A stretch of 64,000 bases of DNA from positions 62,001-126,000 of the forward strand of contig PENC01000016.1 of NCBI GenBank assembly GCA_003674045.1, read 5' to 3'. The translations under genes and the position numbers were made by a program. The notes beneath the pieces were generated by a model, which saw only the letters and a list, made by a program, of their open reading frames with translations, was not told the origin of the DNA and searched no databases. How positions within the stretch are numbered: position 1 is the stretch's first letter; every line of letters starts with the position of its first letter. This document shows, one piece after another, positions 52,464-60,988 of this stretch. This stretch comes from Streptomyces griseocarneus. GTDB taxonomy: Bacteria > Actinomycetota > Actinomycetes > Streptomycetales > Streptomycetaceae.

Positions 52464-53156
52464 GTGAGTACGAGGACACCTACGCGTAACGGTTCGATGC
52501 ACGACTATGAAGGCGGTGCCGTGGATCGCTTGGCGTCAAGGCACCATGGACCGATGCGCGACGACGACACGACGGGGTCTCCCGCGGCTGCCGCCCCCGG
52601 GGAGATCGGCGCACTCGTGGCCCTCGCTGTCGAGGGGGACCGGCGGGCCACGCACGATCTGCTCGCCCTGGTGCACCCGCTCGCGCTGCGCTACTGCCGC
52701 ACCCGGCTCTCGCGGCTGCCGGGTGACGCCCGGCACTTCGTGGACGACCTGGCGCAGGAGGTCTGTCTCGCGGTGCTGTGCGCCCTGCCGCGCTACCGCG
52801 ACACCGGCCGCCCCTTCGAGGCGTTCGTGGTGGCCATCGCCGCGCACAAGGTCGCCGATCTCCAGCGGGCCGCCATGCGGCACCCGGGCAGCACGGCCGT
52901 GCCCTCCGACGAGATGCCGGAACAGCCCGACGACTCCCTGGGCCCCGAGGAGCGGGCGCTGCTCAGCAGCGACGCCGAGTGGGCCAAGAAGCTGCTGGCC
53001 AACCTCCCGGAGAACCAGCGCGAGCTGCTGCTGCTGCGCGTCGCCATCGGTATGACCGCGGAGGAGACCGGCCAGATGCTGGGCATGTCCCCGGGCGCCG
53101 TGCGGGTCGCCCAGCACCGTGCGCTCAGCAGGCTCAGGGCCCTCGCCGAGCAGTGA
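52464..53156 (+). CDS. shbA: RNA polymerase sigma factor, SigD/ShbA type
   Basis: The sigma region 2 (HPLALRYCRTRLSRLPGDARHFVDDLAQEVCLAVLCAL) and region 4 (LPENQRELLLLRVAIGMTAEETGQMLGMSPGAVRV) are clear. GTG 52464 has GGAAGGGGGAG 9 nt upstream and gives 230 residues; GTG 52521 and ATG 52554 (200 residues) are alternatives. Position between bldM and guaB matches ShbA, which drives hrdB in S. griseus, and mycobacterial SigD. The symbol rests on sequence memory and synteny. The preceding 304 bp contain the palindrome GGGTATACCC (52434–52443). Confidence 0.85.
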   Translation: MSTRTPTRNGSMHDYEGGAVDRLASRHHGPMRDDDTTGSPAAAAPGEIGALVALAVEGDRRATHDLLALVHPLALRYCRTRLSRLPGDARHFVDDLAQEVCLAVLCALPRYRDTGRPFEAFVVAIAAHKVADLQRAAMRHPGSTAVPSDEMPEQPDDSLGPEERALLSSDAEWAKKLLANLPENQRELLLLRVAIGMTAEETGQMLGMSPGAVRVAQHRALSRLRALAEQ

Positions 53157-53288
53157 TCGACCGCGCTTGTCGTGCGCTTGTTGTGTGATGGTCCAAGTGA
53201 TGCGGGACTCAGTCGTCGTGGAATGGGACACGTGTGACGGCCGTTAGCATGGGAGTCCCCGCCGAGGCAAGACCATTGGGAAGGTGTC

Positions 53289-54791
53289 ATGACTGACAAC
53301 GTCGACGGAATGCCCGCGAAATTCGCGATGCTCGGTCTGACATACGACGACGTCCTGCTGCTGCCGGGCGCTTCGGAGGTTCTGCCGAACGCGGTGGACA
53401 CCTCTTCCCGTGTCTCGCGCAACGTCCGGGTGAACATCCCGCTGATGTCCGCCGCGATGGACAAGGTGACCGAGGCGCGCATGGCCATCGCCATGGCCCG
53501 GCAGGGCGGCGTCGGCGTGCTGCACCGCAACCTCTCCATCGAGGACCAGGCCAACCAGGTCGACCTGGTCAAGCGCTCCGAGTCCGGCATGGTCACCGAC
53601 CCGATCACGGTCCGCCCGGACGCCACGCTCGCCGAGGCCGACGCGCTGTGCGCCAAGTTCCGCATCAGCGGTGTGCCGGTGACCGACGCCGCGGGCAAGC
53701 TGCTCGGCATCGTCACCAACCGCGACATGGCCTTCGAGCTGGACCGCAGCCGCCAGGTGCGCGAGGTCATGACCCCGATGCCGCTGGTCACGGGCAAGGT
53801 CGGGATCTCCGGCGAGGACGCCATGGAGCTGCTCCGCCGCCACAAGATCGAGAAGCTGCCGCTGGTCGACGACGCGGGCGTCCTCAAGGGCCTCATCACG
53901 GTCAAGGACTTCGTCAAGGCCGAGCAGTACCCCCACGCCGCCAAGGACGCCGAGGGCCGCCTGATCGTCGGTGCCGCGGTGGGCGTCGGCGACGAGGCGT
54001 ACGACCGCGCCCAGGCGCTGGTCGAGGCCGGTGCCGACTTCCTGGTCGTGGACAGCGCCCACGGCCACAGCCGCGGCATCCTCGACATGATCGCCAAGGT
54101 GAAGTCGAACATCAACGTCGATGTCGTCGGCGGCAACGTCGCGACCCGCGACGGCGCCCGGGCGCTGATCGACGCGGGTGTCGACGGCGTCAAGGTTGGT
54201 GTCGGCCCGGGCTCGATCTGCACCACCCGCGTGGTCGCCGGCATCGGCGTGCCGCAGGTCACCGCGATCTACGAGGCCGCGCAGGCCTGCCACGCGGCGG
54301 GCGTGCCGCTGATCGGCGACGGCGGTCTGCAGTACTCGGGCGACATCGCCAAGGCGATCGCCGCGGGCGCGGACACGGTGATGCTCGGCTCGCTGCTCGC
54401 GGGCTGCGAGGAGTCGCCGGGCGAGATGGTCTTCATCAACGGCAAGCAGTTCAAGTCGTACCGCGGCATGGGCTCGCTGGGCGCGATGCAGTCGCGCGGC
54501 CAGGCCCGTTCGTTCTCGAAGGACCGCTACTTCCAGGACAACGTCCTCTCCGAGGACAAGCTCGTCCCCGAGGGCATCGAGGGCCAGGTGCCCTACCGCG
54601 GCCCGCTGGCCTCGGTCGCCCACCAGCTCATCGGCGGCCTGCGTGCCTCCATGGGCTACGTCGGCTCGGCGAACATCCAGGAGCTCAAGGACAAGGGCAC
54701 CTTCGTCCGCATCACGTCCGCGGGCCTCAAGGAGAGCCACCCGCACGACATCCAGATGACGGTCGAGGCGCCGAACTACTCCCGCCGGTAG
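53289..54791 (+). CDS. guaB: Inosine-5'-monophosphate dehydrogenase
   Basis: GuaB oxidises IMP to XMP in GMP synthesis. The 500-residue protein has the catalytic barrel interrupted by two CBS domains (about 100–215, MVTDPITVRPDATL and VMTPMPLVTG), the active-site loop GPGSICTTR with Cys311, and the mobile flap containing RYFQ. ATG 53289 begins MTDNVDGMPAKFAMLGLTYDDVLLLP. It is followed by a terminator and guaB3. Confidence 0.97.
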   Translation: MTDNVDGMPAKFAMLGLTYDDVLLLPGASEVLPNAVDTSSRVSRNVRVNIPLMSAAMDKVTEARMAIAMARQGGVGVLHRNLSIEDQANQVDLVKRSESGMVTDPITVRPDATLAEADALCAKFRISGVPVTDAAGKLLGIVTNRDMAFELDRSRQVREVMTPMPLVTGKVGISGEDAMELLRRHKIEKLPLVDDAGVLKGLITVKDFVKAEQYPHAAKDAEGRLIVGAAVGVGDEAYDRAQALVEAGADFLVVDSAHGHSRGILDMIAKVKSNINVDVVGGNVATRDGARALIDAGVDGVKVGVGPGSICTTRVVAGIGVPQVTAIYEAAQACHAAGVPLIGDGGLQYSGDIAKAIAAGADTVMLGSLLAGCEESPGEMVFINGKQFKSYRGMGSLGAMQSRGQARSFSKDRYFQDNVLSEDKLVPEGIEGQVPYRGPLASVAHQLIGGLRASMGYVGSANIQELKDKGTFVRITSAGLKESHPHDIQMTVEAPNYSRR

Positions 54792-54807
54792 TAGTTCGCG
54801 TTTCAAG

Positions 54808-54836
54808 AAGCCCGCGGCCGCCCAGGCCGCGGGCTT
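54808..54836 (+). terminator. Terminator after guaB
   Basis: AAGCCCGCGGCC (54808–54819), loop GCCCA, GGCCGCGGGCTT (54825–54836): a perfect 12-bp stem, 16 nt after the guaB stop. Confidence 0.85.
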
Positions 54837-54888
54837 CGCCGCGTCGGGGATACTGGATGCGGCAGACGTAGAAGGAAAGGCCACAAAC

Positions 54889-56016
54889 GTGACTGAGATC
54901 GAGATCGGGCGCGGCAAGCGCGGCCGCCGGGCGTACGCGTTCGACGACATCGCCGTCGTCCCGAGTCGCCGTACCCGCGACCCGAAGGAGGTCTCGATCG
55001 CCTGGCAGATCGACGCCTACCGCTTCGAGCTGCCGTTCCTGGCCGCCCCGATGGACTCGGTGGTCTCCCCCGAGACCGCCATCCGCATCGGTGAGCTGGG
55101 TGGCCTCGGCGTGCTCAACCTCGAGGGCCTGTGGACCCGCTACGAGGACCCGGAGCCGCTGCTGGCCGAGATCGCCGAGCTGGACGAGACCGCCGCGACC
55201 CGCCGCCTCCAGGAGATCTACTCCGCTCCGATCAAGGAGGAGCTGATCGGGCAGCGCATCAAGGAGGTCCGCGACTCCGGTGTCGTGACCGCCGCCGCGC
55301 TCTCCCCGCAGCGCACCGCGCAGTTCTCCAAGGCCGTCGTCGACGCCGGCGTGGACATCTTCGTGATCCGCGGTACGACCGTCTCCGCCGAGCACGTCTC
55401 CGGTGCCGCCGAGCCGCTGAACCTGAAGCAGTTCATCTACGAGCTCGACGTGCCGGTGATCGTCGGTGGCTGTGCCACCTACACGGCCGCGCTGCACCTG
55501 ATGCGCACGGGCGCCGCGGGTGTCCTCGTCGGCTTCGGCGGCGGCGCCGCCCACACCACCCGCAACGTGCTGGGCATCCAGGTCCCGATGGCGACCGCGG
55601 TCGCCGACGTGGCCGCCGCCCGCCGGGACTACATGGACGAGTCCGGCGGCCGCTACGTCCACGTGATCGCCGACGGCGGCGTGGGCTGGTCCGGCGACCT
55701 GCCGAAGGCCATCGCCTGCGGTGCCGACGCCGTGATGATGGGCTCCCCGCTGGCTCGCGCCACCGACGCCCCGGGCCGCGGCTTCCACTGGGGCATGGAG
55801 GCCGTCCACGAGGACGTGCCGCGCGGCAAGCGCATGAACCTGGGCACCGTGGGCACCACCGAGGAGATCCTCACCGGTCCCTCGCACACCCCGGACGGCT
55901 CGATGAACATGTTCGGCGCCCTGCGTCGCGCGATGGCCACCACGGGCTACAGCGAGCTCAAGGAGTTCCAGCGTGTCGAGGTGACGGTCGCGCCGTCGGA
56001 GAGCCACAAGCGCTGA
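54889..56016 (+). CDS. guaB3: GuaB3-family IMP dehydrogenase-like protein
   Basis: GTG 54889 gives a 375-residue barrel protein similar to GuaB (ELPFLAAPMDSVVSPETAIRI; VIADGGVGWSGDLPKAIACG; GALRRAMATTGYSELKEFQ) but without CBS domains. Its active-site loop reads GFGGGAAHTTR, so the position of the GuaB catalytic Cys is His222. The family follows guaB in Actinobacteria (mycobacterial guaB2–guaB3). Enzymatic IMPDH activity is doubtful for this form. Confidence 0.93.
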   Translation: MTEIEIGRGKRGRRAYAFDDIAVVPSRRTRDPKEVSIAWQIDAYRFELPFLAAPMDSVVSPETAIRIGELGGLGVLNLEGLWTRYEDPEPLLAEIAELDETAATRRLQEIYSAPIKEELIGQRIKEVRDSGVVTAAALSPQRTAQFSKAVVDAGVDIFVIRGTTVSAEHVSGAAEPLNLKQFIYELDVPVIVGGCATYTAALHLMRTGAAGVLVGFGGGAAHTTRNVLGIQVPMATAVADVAAARRDYMDESGGRYVHVIADGGVGWSGDLPKAIACGADAVMMGSPLARATDAPGRGFHWGMEAVHEDVPRGKRMNLGTVGTTEEILTGPSHTPDGSMNMFGALRRAMATTGYSELKEFQRVEVTVAPSESHKR

Positions 56017-56159
56017 CGCCTCCCGCGATCACGGAGGAGGGCCAGGAACCGTACGCCGGTTCCCGGCCCTCTTTCTTTGCTGCCCTGTTGCCGCTCCGTT
56101 GTCGCCTCAACTCCGTTAGTTCCGTATAAAGGTTCGGCCATAGGGAATACTGGCGACTT

Positions 56160-57314
56160 ATGGCGCAAAGCAAGTCGTTCAGCGGCAGGGACATGGGGAT
56201 CGACCTCGGCACGGCGAACACGCTGGTGTACGTGCGGGGGAAGGGAGTGGTGCTCAACGAGCCATCAGTCGTCGCCGTCAACGCCGAGGACGGCAGCGTG
56301 CTGTCGGTCGGTCACGAGGCCAAGGAGACCATCGGCCGCACCCCTTCGAACATCGTCGCGGTCCGCCCGCTGCGCGACGGCGTCATAGCCGACTTCGAGA
56401 TAGCCGAGCGGATGATGCGGCACTTCATCAAGAAGGTGCTGGGCAACCGCCTGTTCACCCGCCCGCGCGTCGTGGTGTGCGTCCCGTCCGGCATCACCGG
56501 CGTCGAGCGGCGCGCGGTCATCGAGGCCGCGTCGCGCGCCGGTGCCCGCCAGGTGCACCTGGTGGAGGAGCCGATGGCGGCGGCGATCGGCGCGGGGCTG
56601 CCGGTCAGCGAGCCCACCGGCTGCATGGTCGTCGACATCGGCGGCGGCACCACCGAGGTCGCCGTGATCTCCCTGGGCGGCATCGTCACCGCGCGCTCCG
56701 TCCGTACCGCGGGTGACGCGATGGACGTGGCGATCACGTCGTACGTCAAGAAGAAGTACGCCCTCGCGATCGGTGAACGTACCGCCGAGGAAATCAAGAT
56801 GAGCATCGGCTCGGCCTCGCCGACGGCTTCCTGGAACGCCGCCGGGCTCTCCGCGCTCGCCCGTCAGATCGAGAAGAACGACGGTCTGAAGGACGTGGGC
56901 GGCGACCCCGAGGAGACCCAGGGCCTGCTGCCGCCGGACCGCTTCACCATTCGCGGTCGCGACCAGGTCAGCGGCCTGCCGAAGACGCTGGAGCTGACGG
57001 CCGACGAGATCCGGCACGCGCTGACGGAGCCCGTCGACGCCATCGTCATGGCCGTCCGGCAGACGCTGGACGAGACGCCGCCGGAGCTCGCGGGCGACAT
57101 CATGGACCGCGGCATCGTCCTCACGGGCGGCGGCGCGCTCCTGCGCGGCCTGGACACGCGGCTGAGCAAGGAGCTCGACATCCCCGTCCTCATCGCCGAG
57201 GAGCCGCTGGACTGCGTCGCCGTGGGCACGGGGCGCTGCGTCGAGGACTTCGCCGCGCTCAAGACGGTGCTGGACACCCCGGCGGGCCGGCTCCTGGGCG
57301 CCGGCCGTCTGTAG
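56160..57314 (+). CDS. MreB-like actin-family protein
   Basis: This 384-residue bacterial actin has the phosphate-binding loops MGIDLGTANTLVYV and VVDIGGGTTEVAVISLGG, the adenosine motif VLTGGGALLRGLD, and the MreB signature IRGRDQVSGLPKTLEL. A segment of about 35 residues (SWNAAGLSALARQIEKNDGL…DPEETQGLLPPDRF) is inserted before that signature compared with canonical MreB. It stands alone without mreC/mreD, so it is not the main mreB. No ribosome-binding site is visible before ATG 56160; the message may be nearly leaderless (AATACT at 56146–56151). Confidence 0.88.
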   Translation: MAQSKSFSGRDMGIDLGTANTLVYVRGKGVVLNEPSVVAVNAEDGSVLSVGHEAKETIGRTPSNIVAVRPLRDGVIADFEIAERMMRHFIKKVLGNRLFTRPRVVVCVPSGITGVERRAVIEAASRAGARQVHLVEEPMAAAIGAGLPVSEPTGCMVVDIGGGTTEVAVISLGGIVTARSVRTAGDAMDVAITSYVKKKYALAIGERTAEEIKMSIGSASPTASWNAAGLSALARQIEKNDGLKDVGGDPEETQGLLPPDRFTIRGRDQVSGLPKTLELTADEIRHALTEPVDAIVMAVRQTLDETPPELAGDIMDRGIVLTGGGALLRGLDTRLSKELDIPVLIAEEPLDCVAVGTGRCVEDFAALKTVLDTPAGRLLGAGRL

Positions 57315-57352
57315 GAGGGTTCCGGGGGCTTCGCCCCCGGAACCCTCTTTTT
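57315..57352. terminator. Rho-independent terminator with T-run
   Basis: GAGGGTTCCGGGGGC (57315–57329) pairs perfectly with GCCCCCGGAACCCTC (57333–57347), followed by TTTTT. It starts 1 nt after the MreB-like stop and ends 2 nt before the convergent dehydrogenase gene's stop. It is the clearest classical terminator in the window. Confidence 0.95.
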
Positions 57353-57353
57353 C

Positions 57354-58637
57354 TCACAGCCGGTGCGCCGCACCCGCCGGTGTCGCCCCGCGGGTGTCCA
57401 GCAGGAGCTGGGCCTTCACGGCGAGCCCCTGGAGGTCGTACGTGCGGTGGTGCTGGAGCAGCACGGTCAGGTCCGCTTCGGCCGCCGCCTCGTAGAGGCA
57501 GTCCGCCCGCGGCACCGGCCGCTCCAGTACGCGCCACTGCGGCACGTACGGGTCGTGGTAGCTGAGCTGCGCGCCCAGCTCCATCAGCCGGGAGGCGATC
57601 TCGCGGGCGGGCGCGCCCTCCTGGTCGCCGGTGTCCGCCTTGTAGGTGACGCCCAGCAGCAGCACCCGCGCGCCGCGCGCCGACTTGCCGTGCTCGTTCA
57701 GCAGCGTGGCGCAGCGCTGGGTCACGTAGCGCGGCATCCGCCCGTTGACCTCCTGCGCGAGTTCGACCATGCGCAGCGGGTAGCCGAGGCTGCGGCCGCG
57801 GTAGACGAGGCACTCGGGCAGGTAGTTGGGGTCGACGGGCAGGCCGTGGCCGCCGACGCCGGGGCCCGGGCGGAAGGCCTGGAAGCCGAACGGCTTGGTC
57901 TCCGCGCAGCGCACGACGTCCCAGATGTCGACGCCGATGTCGTGGCAGAAGACGGCCATCTCGTTCGCGAGTGCGATGTTGACGTGCCGGTAGTTGGCCT
58001 CCAGGATCCGTACCGCCTCGGCCTCGCGCGGGCCCCGGGCGCGGACGACCTTCTCGCAGAGCCGCCCGTAGAAGGCCGCGGCGGCCTCGGTGCAGGCGGA
58101 GGTGAGGCCGCCGAGGACCTTGGGGATGGTGGCGTAGCCGTGGCCGCGGTTGCCGGGGTCGACCCGGCTGGGGGAGTAGGCGAGATGGAAGTCGCGCCCG
58201 GCGCGCAGCCCGGAGCCCGCCTCCAGGAGCGGACGCAGGTATTCCTCGGTGGTGCCCGGGTAAACGGCGGATTCGACGAGCACCGTGGTGTGCGGGCGCA
58301 GCCGGGCCGCGAGGGCGCGGGCCGCGTCGCCGACGGGGGTCATGTCCAGCGCCCCGTCCTCGCCCGGCCGGGTGGGGGCGCAGATCACGGCGGTGCGCAC
58401 CCTGCCGAGCTCGGCGTCGTCGGTCGTGGGGCGGAAGCCGGCGGCGAGCATCCGGCGGACGTCCGCGGCGGTGAGGGAGGCGTCGCCGCCCTCCGAGGGC
58501 AGCCGCCCCGCCGTGAGCTCGGCGACGGTGTGCGGGTCGGGGTCGTAGCCGACGGTGGCGAGGCCCGCCGCGGTGGCGGCGCGGGCGAGGGGGAGGCCCA
58601 GATGGCCCAGTCCGATGACGGCGAGATCTGCGGGCAT
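57354..58637 (-). CDS. Nucleotide-sugar dehydrogenase family protein lacking catalytic Cys
   Basis: ATG 58637 gives 427 residues similar to UDP-N-acetylglucosamine/GDP-mannose 6-dehydrogenases. The Rossmann start is LAVIGLGHLGLPLA, the middle domain has EANYRHVNIALANE and ETKPFGFQAFRPGPG, and a C-terminal nucleotide domain has LLGVTYKADTGD. At the catalytic motif GVGGHCxPVDP the Cys is Gly265 (codon GGC), and the usual SPER is SPSR (about 155–158). Both changes suggest loss or change of oxidation chemistry. Confidence 0.87.
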   Translation of the reverse strand: MPADLAVIGLGHLGLPLARAATAAGLATVGYDPDPHTVAELTAGRLPSEGGDASLTAADVRRMLAAGFRPTTDDAELGRVRTAVICAPTRPGEDGALDMTPVGDAARALAARLRPHTTVLVESAVYPGTTEEYLRPLLEAGSGLRAGRDFHLAYSPSRVDPGNRGHGYATIPKVLGGLTSACTEAAAAFYGRLCEKVVRARGPREAEAVRILEANYRHVNIALANEMAVFCHDIGVDIWDVVRCAETKPFGFQAFRPGPGVGGHGLPVDPNYLPECLVYRGRSLGYPLRMVELAQEVNGRMPRYVTQRCATLLNEHGKSARGARVLLLGVTYKADTGDQEGAPAREIASRLMELGAQLSYHDPYVPQWRVLERPVPRADCLYEAAAEADLTVLLQHHRTYDLQGLAVKAQLLLDTRGATPAGAAHRL

Positions 58638-58777
58638 GGCGAGGCGGTCCTTCCCGGAGGGCCGCACCTTGGGCGGCCCCTGGACGGGGTACAGACGGGG
58701 TACATCAGGTTAAGCGGATATATGACTGTTATTCGGGATTGCCGCACCGTGGTGCGTTGTGGTGCCTTCCTGCGGGC

Positions 58778-58865
58778 GGCCTCCTGCGGGCCTCCTGCGG
58801 GCCTCCCGCGGGCCTCCTGCGGGCCTCCGGTGGGCCTCCGACGGGTCTCCAATGGGCCTCCGGTG
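58778..58865 (+). repeat. Eight-unit 11-bp tandem repeat upstream of glpD
   Basis: Eight contiguous 11-bp units follow the consensus GGCCTCCTGCG. Units 1, 2 and 4 are identical, 3 differs by one base, 5–8 diverge at the last three to four positions (GGTG, GACG, AATG, GGTG). It lies 105 bp before the glpD start, in the 333-bp gap between divergent genes; the rest of the gap shows no gene. Its length is likely to vary between strains. Confidence 0.9.
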
Positions 58866-58970
58866 CGGCCGAAGCGGCGGATCTGGGGCAGCATCGAAGG
58901 GGAGCGCGCGCCCGCGCGACACGGGTGGCGCGTACGGCGGCCAGCCGACGGAAGCCAGCGGGAGGCAGCG

Positions 58971-60677
58971 GTGAGGACGGCGACACTCGGGCCGGTCGAG
59001 CGCGGCGAGGCGCTCGCCCGGATGGCGGAGCGGGAACTGGACATCCTTGTGGTCGGCGGCGGCGTGGTCGGCGCGGGCACCGCGCTCGACGCGGTGACGC
59101 GCGGCCTCGCGACCGGACTCGTCGAGGCGCGGGACTGGGCGGCGGGCACCTCCAGCCGGTCCAGCAAGCTGATCCACGGCGGGCTGCGCTATCTGGAGAT
59201 GCTCGACTTCGCCCTCGTGCGGGAGGCGCTCAAGGAGCGCGGGCTGCTGCTGGGGCGCCTGGCGCCGCACCTGGTGAAGCCCGTGCCGTTCCTCTATCCC
59301 CTCCAGCACCGGGGCTGGGAGCGGTTCTACGCGGGGTCGGGTGTGGCCCTGTACGACGCCATGTCCGTCTCGTCGGGCCACGGGCGGGGGCTGCCCGTGC
59401 ACCGTCACCTCACCCGTACGCAGGCCCTGCGGGTCGCGCCGTGCCTGCGGAAGGACGCGCTGGTCGGGGCCCTGCAGTACTACGACGCCCAAATGGATGA
59501 CGCGCGCTATGTCACCACCCTCGTACGGACGGCCGCGGAGTACGGCGCGGACGTCGCCAACCGGGCGCGCGTGGTGGGCTTCCTGCGGGAGGGCGAGCGG
59601 GTGGTCGGCGCCCGGGTGCACGACGTGGAGCAGGGCGGCGAGTTCGAGGTCCGGGCCCGGCAGATCGTCAACGCCACCGGGGTGTGGACCGACGACACCC
59701 AGAAGATGATCGCCGAGCGGGGCCAGTTCCACGTCCGGGCCTCCAAGGGCATCCACCTGGTCGTGCCGAAGGACCGCATCCACTCCACCACCGGGCTCAT
59801 CCTGCGCACGGAGAAGAGCGTGCTCTTCGTCATCCCGTGGGGCAGGCACTGGATCATCGGCACGACGGACACCGACTGGGACCTGGACAAGGCGCACCCG
59901 GCCGCGTCGAGCGCCGACATCGACTATCTGCTCGAACATGTGAACTCGGTCCTGTCCGTGCCGCTGACCAGGGACGACGTCCAGGGCGTGTACGCCGGGC
60001 TGCGCCCGCTGCTGGCGGGGGAGTCGGACGCGACGAGCAAGCTCTCCCGCGAGCACACGGTGGCCCACCCGGTGCCGGGGCTGGTGGTCGTGGCGGGCGG
60101 CAAGTACACGACGTACCGGGTGATGGCCAAGGACGCGGTGGACGAGGCGGTGCACGGCCTGTCGCAGAAGGTCGCCGACTGCGTCACCGAGGACGTGCCG
60201 CTGGTGGGCGCGGAGGGCTACCGCGCGCTGTGGAACGGCCGGGCCCGCATCGCCGCCCGCACCGGGCTGCACGTGGCGCGCGTCGAGCACCTGCTCAACC
60301 GCTACGGCTCGATGGTGGACGAGGTGCTCGACCTCATCGCCACGGACCCGGGCCTGGCCGACCCGCTCACCGGCGCGGAGGACTACCTGCGTGCCGAGGT
60401 CGTCTACGCCGCCTCGCACGAGGGGGCGCGGCACCTCGACGACGTGCTGACCCGCCGCACCCGCATCTCGATCGAGACCTTCGACCGCGGCACCCGCTGC
60501 GCCCGCGAGGCCGCGGAGCTGATGGCACCCGTGCTGGGCTGGGACGCCGTGCAGGTCGGCAAGGAGGTCGAGCACTACGAGAAGCGGGTGGAGGCGGAAC
60601 GCGAATCGCAGCTCCAGCCCGACGACCAGACGGCCGACGCGGCCCGGCTGGGCGCCCCGGACGTCCAGCCCATCTAG
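58971..60677 (+). CDS. glpD: Aerobic glycerol-3-phosphate dehydrogenase
   Basis: GlpD oxidises glycerol-3-phosphate to dihydroxyacetone phosphate, passing electrons to quinone. GTG 58971 after GGGAGG gives 568 residues. The FAD-binding motif is ILVVGGGVVGAGTALDA (about 24–40), then GTSSRSSKLIHGGLRYLE and the C-terminal AGGKYTTYRVMAKDAVDEA typical of the family. The frame is open far upstream, but only this part is homologous. No glpK or glpF is adjacent. Confidence 0.95.
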   Translation: MRTATLGPVERGEALARMAERELDILVVGGGVVGAGTALDAVTRGLATGLVEARDWAAGTSSRSSKLIHGGLRYLEMLDFALVREALKERGLLLGRLAPHLVKPVPFLYPLQHRGWERFYAGSGVALYDAMSVSSGHGRGLPVHRHLTRTQALRVAPCLRKDALVGALQYYDAQMDDARYVTTLVRTAAEYGADVANRARVVGFLREGERVVGARVHDVEQGGEFEVRARQIVNATGVWTDDTQKMIAERGQFHVRASKGIHLVVPKDRIHSTTGLILRTEKSVLFVIPWGRHWIIGTTDTDWDLDKAHPAASSADIDYLLEHVNSVLSVPLTRDDVQGVYAGLRPLLAGESDATSKLSREHTVAHPVPGLVVVAGGKYTTYRVMAKDAVDEAVHGLSQKVADCVTEDVPLVGAEGYRALWNGRARIAARTGLHVARVEHLLNRYGSMVDEVLDLIATDPGLADPLTGAEDYLRAEVVYAASHEGARHLDDVLTRRTRISIETFDRGTRCAREAAELMAPVLGWDAVQVGKEVEHYEKRVEAERESQLQPDDQTADAARLGAPDVQPI

Positions 60678-60988
60678 GTGCATCAACCATGAGAACAGTA
60701 CGCCGTTGGGGGTAAGGATCGCGTCAAATATGGGCGAACTGAGGGGGCGTCGCCTGACGAACCGTACATACGCGCCATTAACAGGGCGGCCATGAGCATC
60801 CCGTGACAGCTCGCCGCGGGCGGAACCGGTACGGCCGAAACCAGGTCTCTTGACTGAAGAGTGGGCGGCGGCTTGCGGCCATCATCGGAAGGCCCGCGGA
60901 CCCTGGCCTTCCACAGGTCCGCGGATGAGAGACAATGGTGGCTCTGCCAGGGTGGGTTGGTCGCAGAGCTGATTGCCAGAGGGGACGC
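60678..60988 (+). promoter_or_regulatory. Intergenic glpD–kinase region
   Basis: These 311 bp hold no convincing gene. CCGCGGACC (60894–60902) and GGTCCGCGG (60916–60924) form a perfect 9-bp inverted repeat with a 13-nt loop. GACAAT (60931–60936) just after it resembles a −10 box but lacks a good −35. The kinase leader would be about 50 nt. Confidence 0.4.

Noticed and set aside
58778..58865. CRISPR array
   Set aside because: Units are 11 bp, contiguous and without spacers, and no cas genes are nearby. It is a tandem repeat.
57363..58970. In-frame N-terminal extension making GlpD over 1100 residues
   Set aside because: The extension is antisense to the dehydrogenase gene and passes through the 11-bp tandem repeat. 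GTG 58971 with GGGAGG and the FAD motif 24 residues later give normal family length.
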